Positions 52,805 through 60,098 of a stretch of DNA of 64,000 nt are shown here, one piece after another. The notes below the pieces were generated by a model that saw nothing but the letters and a program-made list of their open reading frames with translations, had not been told where the DNA came from and made no database searches. Position numbers and translations under genes: made by a program. The stretch is from an uncultured Collinsella sp. (lineage in GTDB: Bacteria; Actinomycetota; Coriobacteriia; Coriobacteriales; Coriobacteriaceae): the NCBI GenBank assembly GCA_900541475.1, contig UQJV01000002.1, positions 34,201 through 98,200 on the forward strand, written 5' to 3'. How positions within the stretch are numbered: position 1 is the first letter of the stretch; every line of letters begins with the position of its first letter.

Positions 52805-53881
52805 ATGTCCGACACTATGCAGCCTATCGATGAAATTTTGGACGACGAGGTCCTGGATGCGGCGGATGCCGAAGCGGCCGAAGCATACGAGGAAGTCGAG
52901 GAATTCGATCCGTTTGAGGGCATGAGCGACGAGGAGCTCGACGCCCTGTGCGACGAGGACGATAGCCTCGCGGGCTTTGGCGACGTTGAACCCGGTTTTC
53001 GCAGCGGCTTCGTAGCCCTGGTTGGCCGCCCCAACGCCGGTAAGTCCACGCTGCTCAACGCCTGCTACGGCAAAAAGGTCGCCATCACCTCGTCGGTGGC
53101 CCAGACGACCCGCCGCCGCATGCGCGCCGTCGTCAACCGTCCCGGCTACCAGCTGGTCTTTGTCGATACCCCGGGTATCCACAAGCCCAAGGACGGCCTG
53201 GGGTCCGAGCTCAACAAGAGTGCGCTGTTCGAGGTGAACGATGTCGATGTCGTCGCGTTTTTGATTGATGCCACCAAGCCGATCGGCAGGGGAGACGCCT
53301 GGGTTGCCGAGCGCGTCAAGAACGCTCGTTCCAAGAAGGTCCTGGTGCTTACCAAGGCCGATGAGGCCGACCCCGCACAGGTCATGGAACAGCTTAAGGC
53401 CGCCCATGAGCTCATGGAATATGACGACGAGATCGTGACGTCGTCGGTCAAGAACTTCAACGTCGATGCCTTCATCGAGACCGTTGCGCACTTTTTGCCC
53501 GAGGGTCCGCGTTGGTTCCCCGAGGACATGGGTACTGACGCTTCCGACGAGACACTCGTTGCCGAGTTTGTGCGCGAGAAGGTCTTGCGTCGCACCCGTG
53601 ATGAGATTCCGCACTCCGTTGGCGTGATCTGCGATGCGCTCGAGCAGACCAAGAAGGTGCTGCGCGTCCACGCCACCATTTACGTTGAGCGCGAGGGCCA
53701 AAAGGGTATCATCATCGGCAAGGGCGGCGAGATGATCAAGCATATCGGTATCGACGCCCGTCGCGATCTTGAGCGCATCTTTGGCACGCAGGTCTTTTTG
53801 GAGCTGGACGTGAAGGTCAAGGCCGGCTGGCGCGACGACGAGGCCCAGATTCGCCGCTTTGGGTATAACGCCGAGGACTAA
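52805..53881 (+). CDS. era: GTPase Era with acidic N-terminal extension
   Basis: Ras-like GTPase and 16S rRNA chaperone for 30S assembly. The 358-residue product has G1 GRPNAGKSTLLN (about residue 76), G3 DTPGIHKPK, G4 TKAD, and a C-terminal KH domain (ERIFGTQVFLELDVKVKAGW). It has about 65 extra acidic residues before the G domain, rich in Asp and Glu, that most Era proteins lack (about 300 residues). ATG at 52805 follows AAAGGG. Confidence 0.95.
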   Translation: MSDTMQPIDEILDDEVLDAADAEAAEAYEEVEEFDPFEGMSDEELDALCDEDDSLAGFGDVEPGFRSGFVALVGRPNAGKSTLLNACYGKKVAITSSVAQTTRRRMRAVVNRPGYQLVFVDTPGIHKPKDGLGSELNKSALFEVNDVDVVAFLIDATKPIGRGDAWVAERVKNARSKKVLVLTKADEADPAQVMEQLKAAHELMEYDDEIVTSSVKNFNVDAFIETVAHFLPEGPRWFPEDMGTDASDETLVAEFVREKVLRRTRDEIPHSVGVICDALEQTKKVLRVHATIYVEREGQKGIIIGKGGEMIKHIGIDARRDLERIFGTQVFLELDVKVKAGWRDDEAQIRRFGYNAED

Positions 53882-53896
53882 GGACGCACGGCGCGC

Positions 53897-54646
53897 ATGG
53901 CAGGCTCCCGGACATATCGCACGAAGGTGCTCGTTCTCGACAAAACCAAGCTCAAAGAGACGGACCTGATCCTGACGATGCTTGACGAGCGGGGTCGGCA
54001 GGTGCGTGCCGTGGCTAAGGGCGCACGTAAGCCTGGCGGTCGCCTTGCGGCCCGCTGCGAGCTCTTCTGCACCGTTGATATGCTATTGGCGCATGGCCGC
54101 TCGCTCGACGTTGTTTCTCAGGCGGAGCTTATTGAGGCGCCGCTCGGTGCTGCTCCTGACTACGAGACGACCTGTGCCGCCAGCGCGATTGCCGAGGTTG
54201 CGCGTGTGTGCTCGTTCGAGGATGCCGAGGATCCATTTACCTTTGCCATTACGCAGCGGGCGCTCACGCTTGTCGGTAGCGGGCTCGGTTCGGCACACAT
54301 GGACCTGCTCGTGGCGGCCTTTGTCTTTAAACTGCTGTCGCACGTTGGTTACCGACCCGATTTCTCGGCTTGTGTCTCGTGCGGCGATCCCATGCTCTCG
54401 TATTTTTCGCCCCAGGCCGGCGGACTCATGTGCGGCTCGTGCGCTTCGAGCGTTCCGGGTGCCGAGTTGGTATCGACTGGTGAGGTCGCATGGCTGCGCG
54501 CCCTCATGTCCATGACCTTCGACGCGCTCATGGCCGAGAGGATCGACCCCCATACCGCAGCCTTTTTGCTGGGGCTTTCGCATGTTTGGGCTGCGACGCA
54601 CACCGATCAGCGCCTCCGTGCGATGGAATTCATGTTGGGTCGGTGA
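53897..54646 (+). CDS. recO: DNA repair protein RecO
   Basis: Recombination mediator that, with RecR, loads RecA on SSB-coated DNA. The 249-residue product has an N-terminal OB fold (TKVLVLDKTKLKETDLILTM), RQVRAVAKGARKPGGRLA, and a C-terminal zinc finger CVSCGD...CGSCAS. It follows era as in many bacteria. Confidence 0.93.
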   Translation: MAGSRTYRTKVLVLDKTKLKETDLILTMLDERGRQVRAVAKGARKPGGRLAARCELFCTVDMLLAHGRSLDVVSQAELIEAPLGAAPDYETTCAASAIAEVARVCSFEDAEDPFTFAITQRALTLVGSGLGSAHMDLLVAAFVFKLLSHVGYRPDFSACVSCGDPMLSYFSPQAGGLMCGSCASSVPGAELVSTGEVAWLRALMSMTFDALMAERIDPHTAAFLLGLSHVWAATHTDQRLRAMEFMLGR

Positions 54647-54748
54647 TGATGCGCAGGGGCGGGCTGCTTGTGGTAACATACCGACCTGTTGGTACCTCGA
54701 CCTTGGTTGCTCGCTCCACCGGCGGCTTCCCAGTCCGAGGCGAATCGA

Positions 54749-54764
54749 GTCGCCCGCGGGCGAC
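54749..54764 (+). promoter_or_regulatory. Hairpin in the rpsO 5' leader
   Basis: GTCGCCCGCGGGCGAC is a perfect 16-base palindrome about 20 bases before the rpsO ATG, next to the SD GAAAGG. A promoter-like TAACAT lies near 54675. It may be part of an S15 autoregulatory structure. Confidence 0.4.
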
Positions 54765-54784
54765 GTAAAACGAAAGGTGAAACA

Positions 54785-55063
54785 ATGACTGTTTCCAAAG
54801 AGCGCAAGGCGGAGCTGACTGCCCAGTTCGGTAACACCCCGGTCGACACCGGTAACCCCAAGGTTCAGGTCGCCATCCTGTCTGAGCGCATCAAGGAGCT
54901 GACCGAGCACATGAAGTCCCACCAGAAGGACTTCCACACCCGTCGTGGCCTGCTCATGCTCGTCGGCCGTCGTCGTCGTCTTCTCTCCTACATCAAGAAG
55001 AACGACATCGTCGAGTACCGTGAGCTCATCAAGGCTCTGGGCATCCGCGACAACATCCAGTAA
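54785..55063 (+). CDS. rpsO: Ribosomal protein S15
   Basis: 30S protein that nucleates the central domain. The 92-residue product has GNPKVQVAILSERIKELTEH and the signature HTRRGLLMLVGRRRRLLSYI. ATG at 54785 follows GAAAGG. The rpsO-pnp pair is conserved. Confidence 0.97.
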   Translation: MTVSKERKAELTAQFGNTPVDTGNPKVQVAILSERIKELTEHMKSHQKDFHTRRGLLMLVGRRRRLLSYIKKNDIVEYRELIKALGIRDNIQ

Positions 55064-55078
55064 GGATTTGTACATGCT

Positions 55079-55115
55079 AAGAGCGTCCTGCGCAGCGGGG
55101 CGCTCTTTTTGTGTA
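55079..55115 (+). terminator. Terminator-like hairpin between rpsO and pnp
   Basis: AAGAGCGTCC and GGGGCGCTCTT (about 55079-55108) pair with one wobble around TGCGCAGC and are followed by a T run. Confidence 0.8.
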
Positions 55116-55118
55116 AGG

Positions 55119-55200
55119 GCGTGAACAATCACGCTCTGAAGCGTGGCGGGGGCAGGGGGCCCGCGTCACATGAGAAGCCCGCAGGCAAGGGGCCTGTGGG
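55119..55200 (+). promoter_or_regulatory. Structured 5' leader of pnp
   Basis: GCGTGA-ACAA-TCACGC (55119-55134) and CCCGCAGG/CCTGTGGG (55178-55185/55193-55200) form two hairpins between the upstream terminator and the pnp SD. PNPase leaders are often autoregulatory, and an Actino-pnp RNA motif is known in other Actinobacteria; membership cannot be judged by eye. Confidence 0.4.
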
Positions 55201-55212
55201 GTAAGGAGAACA

Positions 55213-57459
55213 ATGACACTCGTATCCAAGACCTTTGAGCTGTACGGCAAGACCTACACCTTTGAGTCGGGCGAGCTTGCCAAGCAGGCCACCGGCGCCT
55301 GCCTGGTCAAGCAGGGCGACACCACGATGCTCGACACCGTGGTCGTCTCCAAGGAGCGCAAGAACTACGACTTCTTCCCGCTGACCGTCGACTTCAACGA
55401 GAAGATGTACGCCGCCGGCCGCATCCCGGGTGGTTACCTCAAGCGTGAGGGCCGTCCCAGCGAGAAGGCCACGCTCACCGCGCGCATGATCGACCGTCCG
55501 ATTCGCCCGAGCTTCCCGGACGGCTTCCGCAACGAGGTGCACATCGTCGCCACCTCGCTCGTCGCCGATCAGGTCAACCCCTTCGACGTCATCAACGTCA
55601 TGGGTGCTTCCCTGGCTATGACGCTCGGTGGCGTGCCCTTCGAGGGTCCGCTTGCCTGCGTGCGCATCGGCCGCAACGTGGAGACTGGCGAGTTTATCGT
55701 CAACCCCACCTACGAGGAGCGCGAGAACTCCGATCTGGACCTGGAGCTGGGCGGCTCTGCCGACTTCATCTCGATGGTCGAGGCCGGCGCCGAGGAGATC
55801 TCCGAGGACGACATGCTCGCCGCCATGAAGTTTGGCCAGGAGGCCCTTGCTGCTTTCTGCCAGGCCCAGGACGAGTTTGTCGCCGAGTGGGAGCAGGTCA
55901 ACGGCCCCATCGTCAAGAAGGAGTACCCGCTCGACCAGCCCGTCGAGGAGGTCCAGGAGCGCATCTTCGCCCACTACGACGAGATGGCGGCCGCCCTTCG
56001 TGATGCCGACAAGCTCTCTCGTATCGGTAAGGTTGAGGCTCTGAAGGAGTCCATCCGCGCCGAGTTTACCGAGGAGGAGCAGGCCGCTTGGGAGCGCGAG
56101 ATCCCCGTGGCGCTCAAGAAGCTCGAGAAGAAGGCCATGCGCACCATGGTCGTCGAGACTGGTGAGCGCGTCGACGGCCGTGCCGCCGATGAGATCCGTC
56201 CCATCATGGTGAAGGACAACTACCTGCCGCTCGTTCACGGCTCCGGCCTGTTCCAGCGCGGCCAGACCCAGGTGCTTTCCGTCCTGTCGCTCGGCATGCT
56301 CAACGAGGGCCAGCGTCTGGATACCATCGAGCCCACCGAGGGCAAGCGCTATATGCACCACTACAACTTCCCGCCGTTCTGCACCGGCGAGACCGGCCGC
56401 ATGGGCAGCCCCAAGCGCCGCGAGATCGGCCATGGCAACCTGGCCGAGCGCGCCCTGCTTCCGGTGCTCCCCGACGAGAACGAGTTCCCCTACGCCATCC
56501 GCGTCGTCTCCGAGGTCATGGAGTCCAACGGCTCCTCTTCGATGGCTTCGACCTGCGGCTCCACGCTCGCCCTTATGGACGGCGGCGTGCCCATTAAGCG
56601 CCCGGTCTCCGGTATTGCCATGGGCTTGATCCAGGAGGAGGGCAAGACCGTGGTCCTGTCCGACATCCAGGGTCTCGAGGACTTCCTGGGCGACATGGAC
56701 TTTAAGGTCACCGGCACCACCGAGGGCATCACCGCCCTCCAGATGGACAACAAGGCCACCGGCCTCACCTTCGACATCTTGGCCCGCGCCCTGCAGCAGG
56801 CCAAGGAGGGTCGCGCCTTCATTCTGCAGAAGATGCTCGATGTGATCCCCGAGCCGCGCCACACCACGCGCAGCACCGCTCCGCGCATCGTCTCCATTCA
56901 GGTTCCGACCGACAAGATCCGCGACGTCATCGGTTCCGGCGGTAAGGTCATCCGCGGCATCCAGGACGAGACCGGCGCCTCGGTCGACATCCAGGAGGAC
57001 GGCACCGTCTTTGTCGGCGGCACCGGCGAATCCGTCGACCAGGCCGTCGAGCGCATCAAGCTCATCATCAAGGTTCCCGAGCCGGGCGAGGAGTACACCG
57101 GTCGCGTGGTCTCCATCCAGCCCTTCGGCGCCTTCGTGAACCTGCTGCCCGGTAAGGACGGCCTGCTGCACATCTCCCGCGTCGCCAAGGGCCGCGTGGA
57201 GAAGGTCGAGGACGTCCTCAACGTCGGCGACGAGGTCAAGGTCGTCGTCATCGAGGTCGACGATCGCGGTAAGATCTCGCTCGATCGTCTCGATAAGCCC
57301 GAGGCCCCGGCACGTGCTGAGGGTGCCTCCGAGGGCGACGGCGAGCACTTCCAGCGTCGTGAGCGTCCGCGTCGCGAGCGCTCCGAGCGCAACGACCGTC
57401 CGCGCCGTCCCGGTGACAATGGAGGCCGCAAGCCCCGCCGTCACCACGACGCCGAGTAA
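55213..57459 (+). CDS. pnp: Polyribonucleotide nucleotidyltransferase (PNPase)
   Basis: Phosphorolytic 3'-5' exoribonuclease. The 748-residue product has two RNase PH domains (GRIPGGYLKREGRPSEKATL; EFPYAIRVVSEVMESNGSSS), a KH domain (IGSGGKVIRGIQDETGASV) and an S1 domain (EYTGRVVSIQPFGAFVNLLP). An Arg-rich disordered tail of about 45 residues follows, common in actinobacterial PNPases. GGAG precedes the ATG. Confidence 0.97.
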   Translation: MTLVSKTFELYGKTYTFESGELAKQATGACLVKQGDTTMLDTVVVSKERKNYDFFPLTVDFNEKMYAAGRIPGGYLKREGRPSEKATLTARMIDRPIRPSFPDGFRNEVHIVATSLVADQVNPFDVINVMGASLAMTLGGVPFEGPLACVRIGRNVETGEFIVNPTYEERENSDLDLELGGSADFISMVEAGAEEISEDDMLAAMKFGQEALAAFCQAQDEFVAEWEQVNGPIVKKEYPLDQPVEEVQERIFAHYDEMAAALRDADKLSRIGKVEALKESIRAEFTEEEQAAWEREIPVALKKLEKKAMRTMVVETGERVDGRAADEIRPIMVKDNYLPLVHGSGLFQRGQTQVLSVLSLGMLNEGQRLDTIEPTEGKRYMHHYNFPPFCTGETGRMGSPKRREIGHGNLAERALLPVLPDENEFPYAIRVVSEVMESNGSSSMASTCGSTLALMDGGVPIKRPVSGIAMGLIQEEGKTVVLSDIQGLEDFLGDMDFKVTGTTEGITALQMDNKATGLTFDILARALQQAKEGRAFILQKMLDVIPEPRHTTRSTAPRIVSIQVPTDKIRDVIGSGGKVIRGIQDETGASVDIQEDGTVFVGGTGESVDQAVERIKLIIKVPEPGEEYTGRVVSIQPFGAFVNLLPGKDGLLHISRVAKGRVEKVEDVLNVGDEVKVVVIEVDDRGKISLDRLDKPEAPARAEGASEGDGEHFQRRERPRRERSERNDRPRRPGDNGGRKPRRHHDAE

Positions 57460-57482
57460 CAGCTACACATAAGCAGCTCAAC

Positions 57483-57515
57483 AAGGGCGACTCCGAACAG
57501 GGGTCGCCCTTTTGC
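57483..57515 (+). terminator. Intrinsic terminator after pnp
   Basis: AAGGGCGACTCC and GGGGTCGCCCTT form a 12-bp stem (one wobble), followed by TTTGC. Confidence 0.88.
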
Positions 57516-57566
57516 TTGCGCCCGGGAGGGGCGCATATGAAGTTTATCGCGAGTTCCGCACGCAAA

Positions 57567-57589
57567 GGAAAGCACTTAATGTGCTTTCC
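57567..57589 (+). other. Hairpin in the pnp-cstA gap
   Basis: GGAAAGCAC, loop TTAAT, GTGCTTTCC, a perfect 9-bp stem. From 57516 to 57750 nothing else is recognised; an 86-codon frame at 57512-57772 shows no protein-like features. Confidence 0.4.
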
Positions 57590-57754
57590 GTCTTGCGCAG
57601 GACTGTAGAGCAGGAAAGTTCATATAGGCAGCCCGGTTCCCGCGGCGCGCAGGGACGTCTCTCAAGCAAAAACTGTCGCAGGATAAAGTCCGAGGTCAGT
57701 GGCGCTTTATACCGAGAAATTCAAAAAAAGTTGAAAATTCATTACATATTTGCG

Positions 57755-57783
57755 TTGACTTTAGGTAACTAAAGTTTCATACT
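57755..57783 (+). promoter_or_regulatory. Promoter and operator of the cstA-family gene
   Basis: TTGACT at 57755-57760, a 17-base spacer and CATACT at 57778-57783. The palindrome ACTTTAG-GTAA-CTAAAGT (57758-57775) fills the space between -35 and -10, where a bound repressor would block polymerase. The transcript would start about 57790, some 235 bases before the gene. Confidence 0.65.
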
Positions 57784-57854
57784 CCTTTTCAACCACTGGG
57801 GGATGTGAACACGCACGGATCGTTCACATCATGATTGAAGAGGATTTCTTAGAC

Positions 57855-57899
57855 ATGTTCACGCATCAGCTAAACATTATCAGCGTAGTAATTATCTGA
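57855..57899 (+). CDS. Possible Ile/Val-rich leader peptide of the cstA leader
   Basis: A 14-codon frame MFTHQLNIISVVII with stop TGA inside stem A. Six of the last eight residues are Ile or Val, as in ilv-type leader peptides. GAAGAGGA at 57837-57844 is a possible SD, somewhat far (11 bases from GAGG). The same frame is open back to an ATG at 57831, giving 22 residues but no SD. If translated, ribosome stalling at Ile/Val codons would change the folding of the following hairpins. Short and unproven. Confidence 0.4.
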   Translation: MFTHQLNIISVVII

Positions 57900-57947
57900 T
57901 GCGGGTTAGCACATACAGCTAGCCCGTACGATAACGGGCGGCTGATG

Positions 57948-57989
57948 AAGATGAGGGCCGTCGAGCGCAACCGACGGCCCTCATTTTTT
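57948..57989 (+). terminator. Intrinsic terminator in the cstA leader
   Basis: TGAGGGCCGTCG (57952-57963) and CGACGGCCCTCA (57972-57983) form a 12-bp perfect stem, extended by A-T pairs and followed by six T at 57984-57989. It stands 36 bases before the cstA start, so transcription must pass it to express the gene. Confidence 0.9.
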
Positions 57990-58024
57990 ATGTCTGGGAA
58001 GTTCTTTTTAGAGGAGGAAATGTA

Positions 58025-59914
58025 ATGAACGGAGTTTTGCTCATGGTTGTGGCCGCGGCGGTGCTCGGCTGCGGCTATCTGGGCTATGGCCGATGGCTGG
58101 CCAACAAGTGGGGCGTTGACAAAGAGGCCCTCACGCCGGCCAAGCGCATGAAGGACGGCAACAGCTTCTCGCCCGTCTCCGCCTTTACCGCGTTCTCGCA
58201 CCAGTTCAGCTCGATCTGCGGTGCCGGCCCTGTTACGGGTACGATCGTCGCCATGGCCTTTGGCTGGCTGCCCGTCGTACTCTGGGTCCTCGTCGGCGGC
58301 ATCTTCTTTGGCGCCGTCCACGACTTTGGCGCCCTGTACGCCTCGATGAAGAACAACGGCAAGTCCCTGGCCCAGCTCATCGAGAAGTACATCGGCAAGA
58401 CCGGCCGTCGCCTGTTCCTGCTGTTCTGCTGGCTGTTCTGCATCATCGTCATCGCCGCTTTCACCGACATGGTCTGCAAGACGTTCATGTTCACCCCGGC
58501 CGTTGACGCTTCTGGTGCTGCTACCGGTGCCATCGACTTCACCAAGTCCTATGCCGCCGGCTGCGCTGGTACCATCTCCATCCTGTTCACCTTCGTCGCT
58601 ATCGCCTTTGGTTGGGCCCAGAAGAAGTTCAACCTCACCGGCGCTGCCGAGTTCATCACCGGCGTGGTCCTCATGGTTCTCATGTTCGCCGTCGGTATGC
58701 AGTTCCCGGTCTACCTGGACAAGTTCCAGTGGTTCGCCGTCGTCATGGTCTACCTGGTCTTCGCTGGCGCTATGCCCATCCAGATGCTCAAGACCCCGCG
58801 TGACTACCTCACTTCCATCATGATGATCGTCATGATCGTCTGCGCTGTCCTCGGCATCGTCGTCCTGGGCGTCAACGGTCAGGCCACTATCACCGCTCCG
58901 GTCTTCACCGGCTTCTCCACTGCCTCCGGCATGATGTTCCCGGTCCTGTTCGTCTCCGTCGCTTGCGGTGCTCTCTCCGGTTTCCACAGTCTCGTTTCAT
59001 CTGGTACCTCCTCCAAGCAGGTCGAGAAGGAGCAGGACGCCGTCAAGGTCGGTTATGGCGCCATGATCGTCGAGTCCTTCGTCGGCATCCTTGCCATCAT
59101 CGTCGCCGGCATCATGTTCTCCGATATGAACACCGCCGGTACTGGCGCCCTCAACGCCGGCGTCGCTTCCACCCCGTTCCAGATCTTCGCCGCCGGCATC
59201 TCCCGCGGTATGCAGGCCTTCGGTGTTGACGGCACGCTCGCAACCGTCTTCATGACCATGAACGTCTCCGCTCTGGCCCTGACCTCGCTCGATGCCGTCG
59301 CTCGTATCGCCCGTACCTCGTTCTCCGAGTTCTTTGCCCAGACCAACGACGCCCTGGCCATCGAGTCCAAGGCCGGCTACATGAAAGTCCTCGGCAACCC
59401 CTGGTTTGCCACGGTCGTCACCCTGCTTCCCGGTCTCGCCCTCGCCTTTGGCGGCTATGCCAACATCTGGCCGCTCTTTGGTGCTTCTAACCAGCTGCTC
59501 GGCGGCATGACCATGATCACCCTCGCCGTGTTCTGCAAGTGCACCGGCCGCAAGGGTTGGATGCTTTACGTGCCCGTCGCCTTCCTGCTCTGCTGCACCT
59601 TCACCTCGCTGGTCCAGAGCGCCATGGGCTGTATGACCGCCGTCCAGGCCTACGGCTTCTTCGGTACCATCCCGGCTACCGCCACCACGGCCGCTGTCTC
59701 CGTCGCCGCTACCAAGGGCCTGCAGCTCGTCTTCGCCGTCCTGCTGATGGTCCTGGGCCTCATCGTTGCCGTCAACTGCCTCAAGGAGTTCTTCGGCAAG
59801 GAGGCCGGTTCCATGCCCGACGAGGAGCCCGAGTGGTCCGAGATGGGCAAGGCCGAGTATGGCCGCGCCGCTGCTGCCGAGGCTCCCGCCGACGCCGAGG
59901 CTGCCAAGGCCTAG
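58025..59914 (+). CDS. cstA: CstA-family carbon starvation protein (pyruvate/peptide transporter)
   Basis: Polytopic membrane carrier. Characterised relatives include the E. coli pyruvate transporter BtsT and CstA, linked to peptide and pyruvate uptake. The 629-residue product starts with a hydrophobic helix and has the family segment SFSPVSAFTAFSHQFSSICG followed by AGPVTGTIVAM, and many membrane helices (about 16). An acidic Ala/Glu-rich C-terminal tail follows. GAGGAGG precedes the ATG. Substrate is inference. No LytS/LytTR-type sensor pair, which controls btsT in E. coli, is present in the window. Confidence 0.9.
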   Translation: MNGVLLMVVAAAVLGCGYLGYGRWLANKWGVDKEALTPAKRMKDGNSFSPVSAFTAFSHQFSSICGAGPVTGTIVAMAFGWLPVVLWVLVGGIFFGAVHDFGALYASMKNNGKSLAQLIEKYIGKTGRRLFLLFCWLFCIIVIAAFTDMVCKTFMFTPAVDASGAATGAIDFTKSYAAGCAGTISILFTFVAIAFGWAQKKFNLTGAAEFITGVVLMVLMFAVGMQFPVYLDKFQWFAVVMVYLVFAGAMPIQMLKTPRDYLTSIMMIVMIVCAVLGIVVLGVNGQATITAPVFTGFSTASGMMFPVLFVSVACGALSGFHSLVSSGTSSKQVEKEQDAVKVGYGAMIVESFVGILAIIVAGIMFSDMNTAGTGALNAGVASTPFQIFAAGISRGMQAFGVDGTLATVFMTMNVSALALTSLDAVARIARTSFSEFFAQTNDALAIESKAGYMKVLGNPWFATVVTLLPGLALAFGGYANIWPLFGASNQLLGGMTMITLAVFCKCTGRKGWMLYVPVAFLLCCTFTSLVQSAMGCMTAVQAYGFFGTIPATATTAAVSVAATKGLQLVFAVLLMVLGLIVAVNCLKEFFGKEAGSMPDEEPEWSEMGKAEYGRAAAAEAPADAEAAKA

Positions 59915-59953
59915 TCGGCTTGATGGACTAACCGTTCCATCCATATGACTCGG

Positions 59954-59994
59954 AAAGACCGGGTCCGCAACGACGCGGACTCGGTCTTTTTTTC
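59954..59994 (+). terminator. Intrinsic terminator after cstA
   Basis: AAAGACCGGGTCCGC (59954-59968) and GCGGACTCGGTCTTT (59975-59989) form a 15-bp stem with one wobble, followed by a T tract. Confidence 0.93.
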
Positions 59995-60061
59995 TTGCGT
60001 GAACGGGTGATGCAAGGGCGTGCCCGCAGATGTTTTGCGTGGATAGGCTCGCGCGTTGTAC

Positions 60062-60077
60062 CATATAAACGTATATG
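60062..60077 (+). promoter_or_regulatory. AT-rich palindrome upstream of the Toprim-like gene
   Basis: CATATA-AACG-TATATG, a perfect 6-base-arm palindrome 21 bases before the GTG start, in a region with TTGTAC (60056-60061) and a further CATATG at 60082-60087. It may be an operator or lie over the -10 region. Confidence 0.4.
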
Positions 60078-60098
60078 TGTACATATGAAAGGGGCCCC

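Larger units (their letters stand above)
57802..57989 (+). promoter_or_regulatory. Long structured leader ahead of cstA with alternative hairpins
   Basis: Stem 1: GATGTGAAC/GTTCACATC (57802-57810/57822-57830). Stem A: CGCATCAG/CTGATGCG (57862-57869/57896-57903). Stem B: CGGGTTAGC/GCTAGCCCG (57902-57910/57918-57926). Stem C: GCCCGT/ACGGGC (57922-57927/57934-57939). Stem D: CATCAGC/GCTGATG (57864-57870/57941-57947). A excludes D; B excludes C and, at its base, A. An intrinsic terminator ends the leader. This is the design of an attenuator or riboswitch; the signal is discussed under the leader ORF. Confidence 0.55.

Noticed and set aside
55129..57447. 772-codon minus-strand frame over pnp
   Set aside because: Shadow of pnp; authentic PNPase motifs are on the plus strand.
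57512..57772. 86-codon frame in the pnp-cstA gap
   Set aside because: No SD, no recognisable features, and it overlaps the pnp terminator and cstA promoter.
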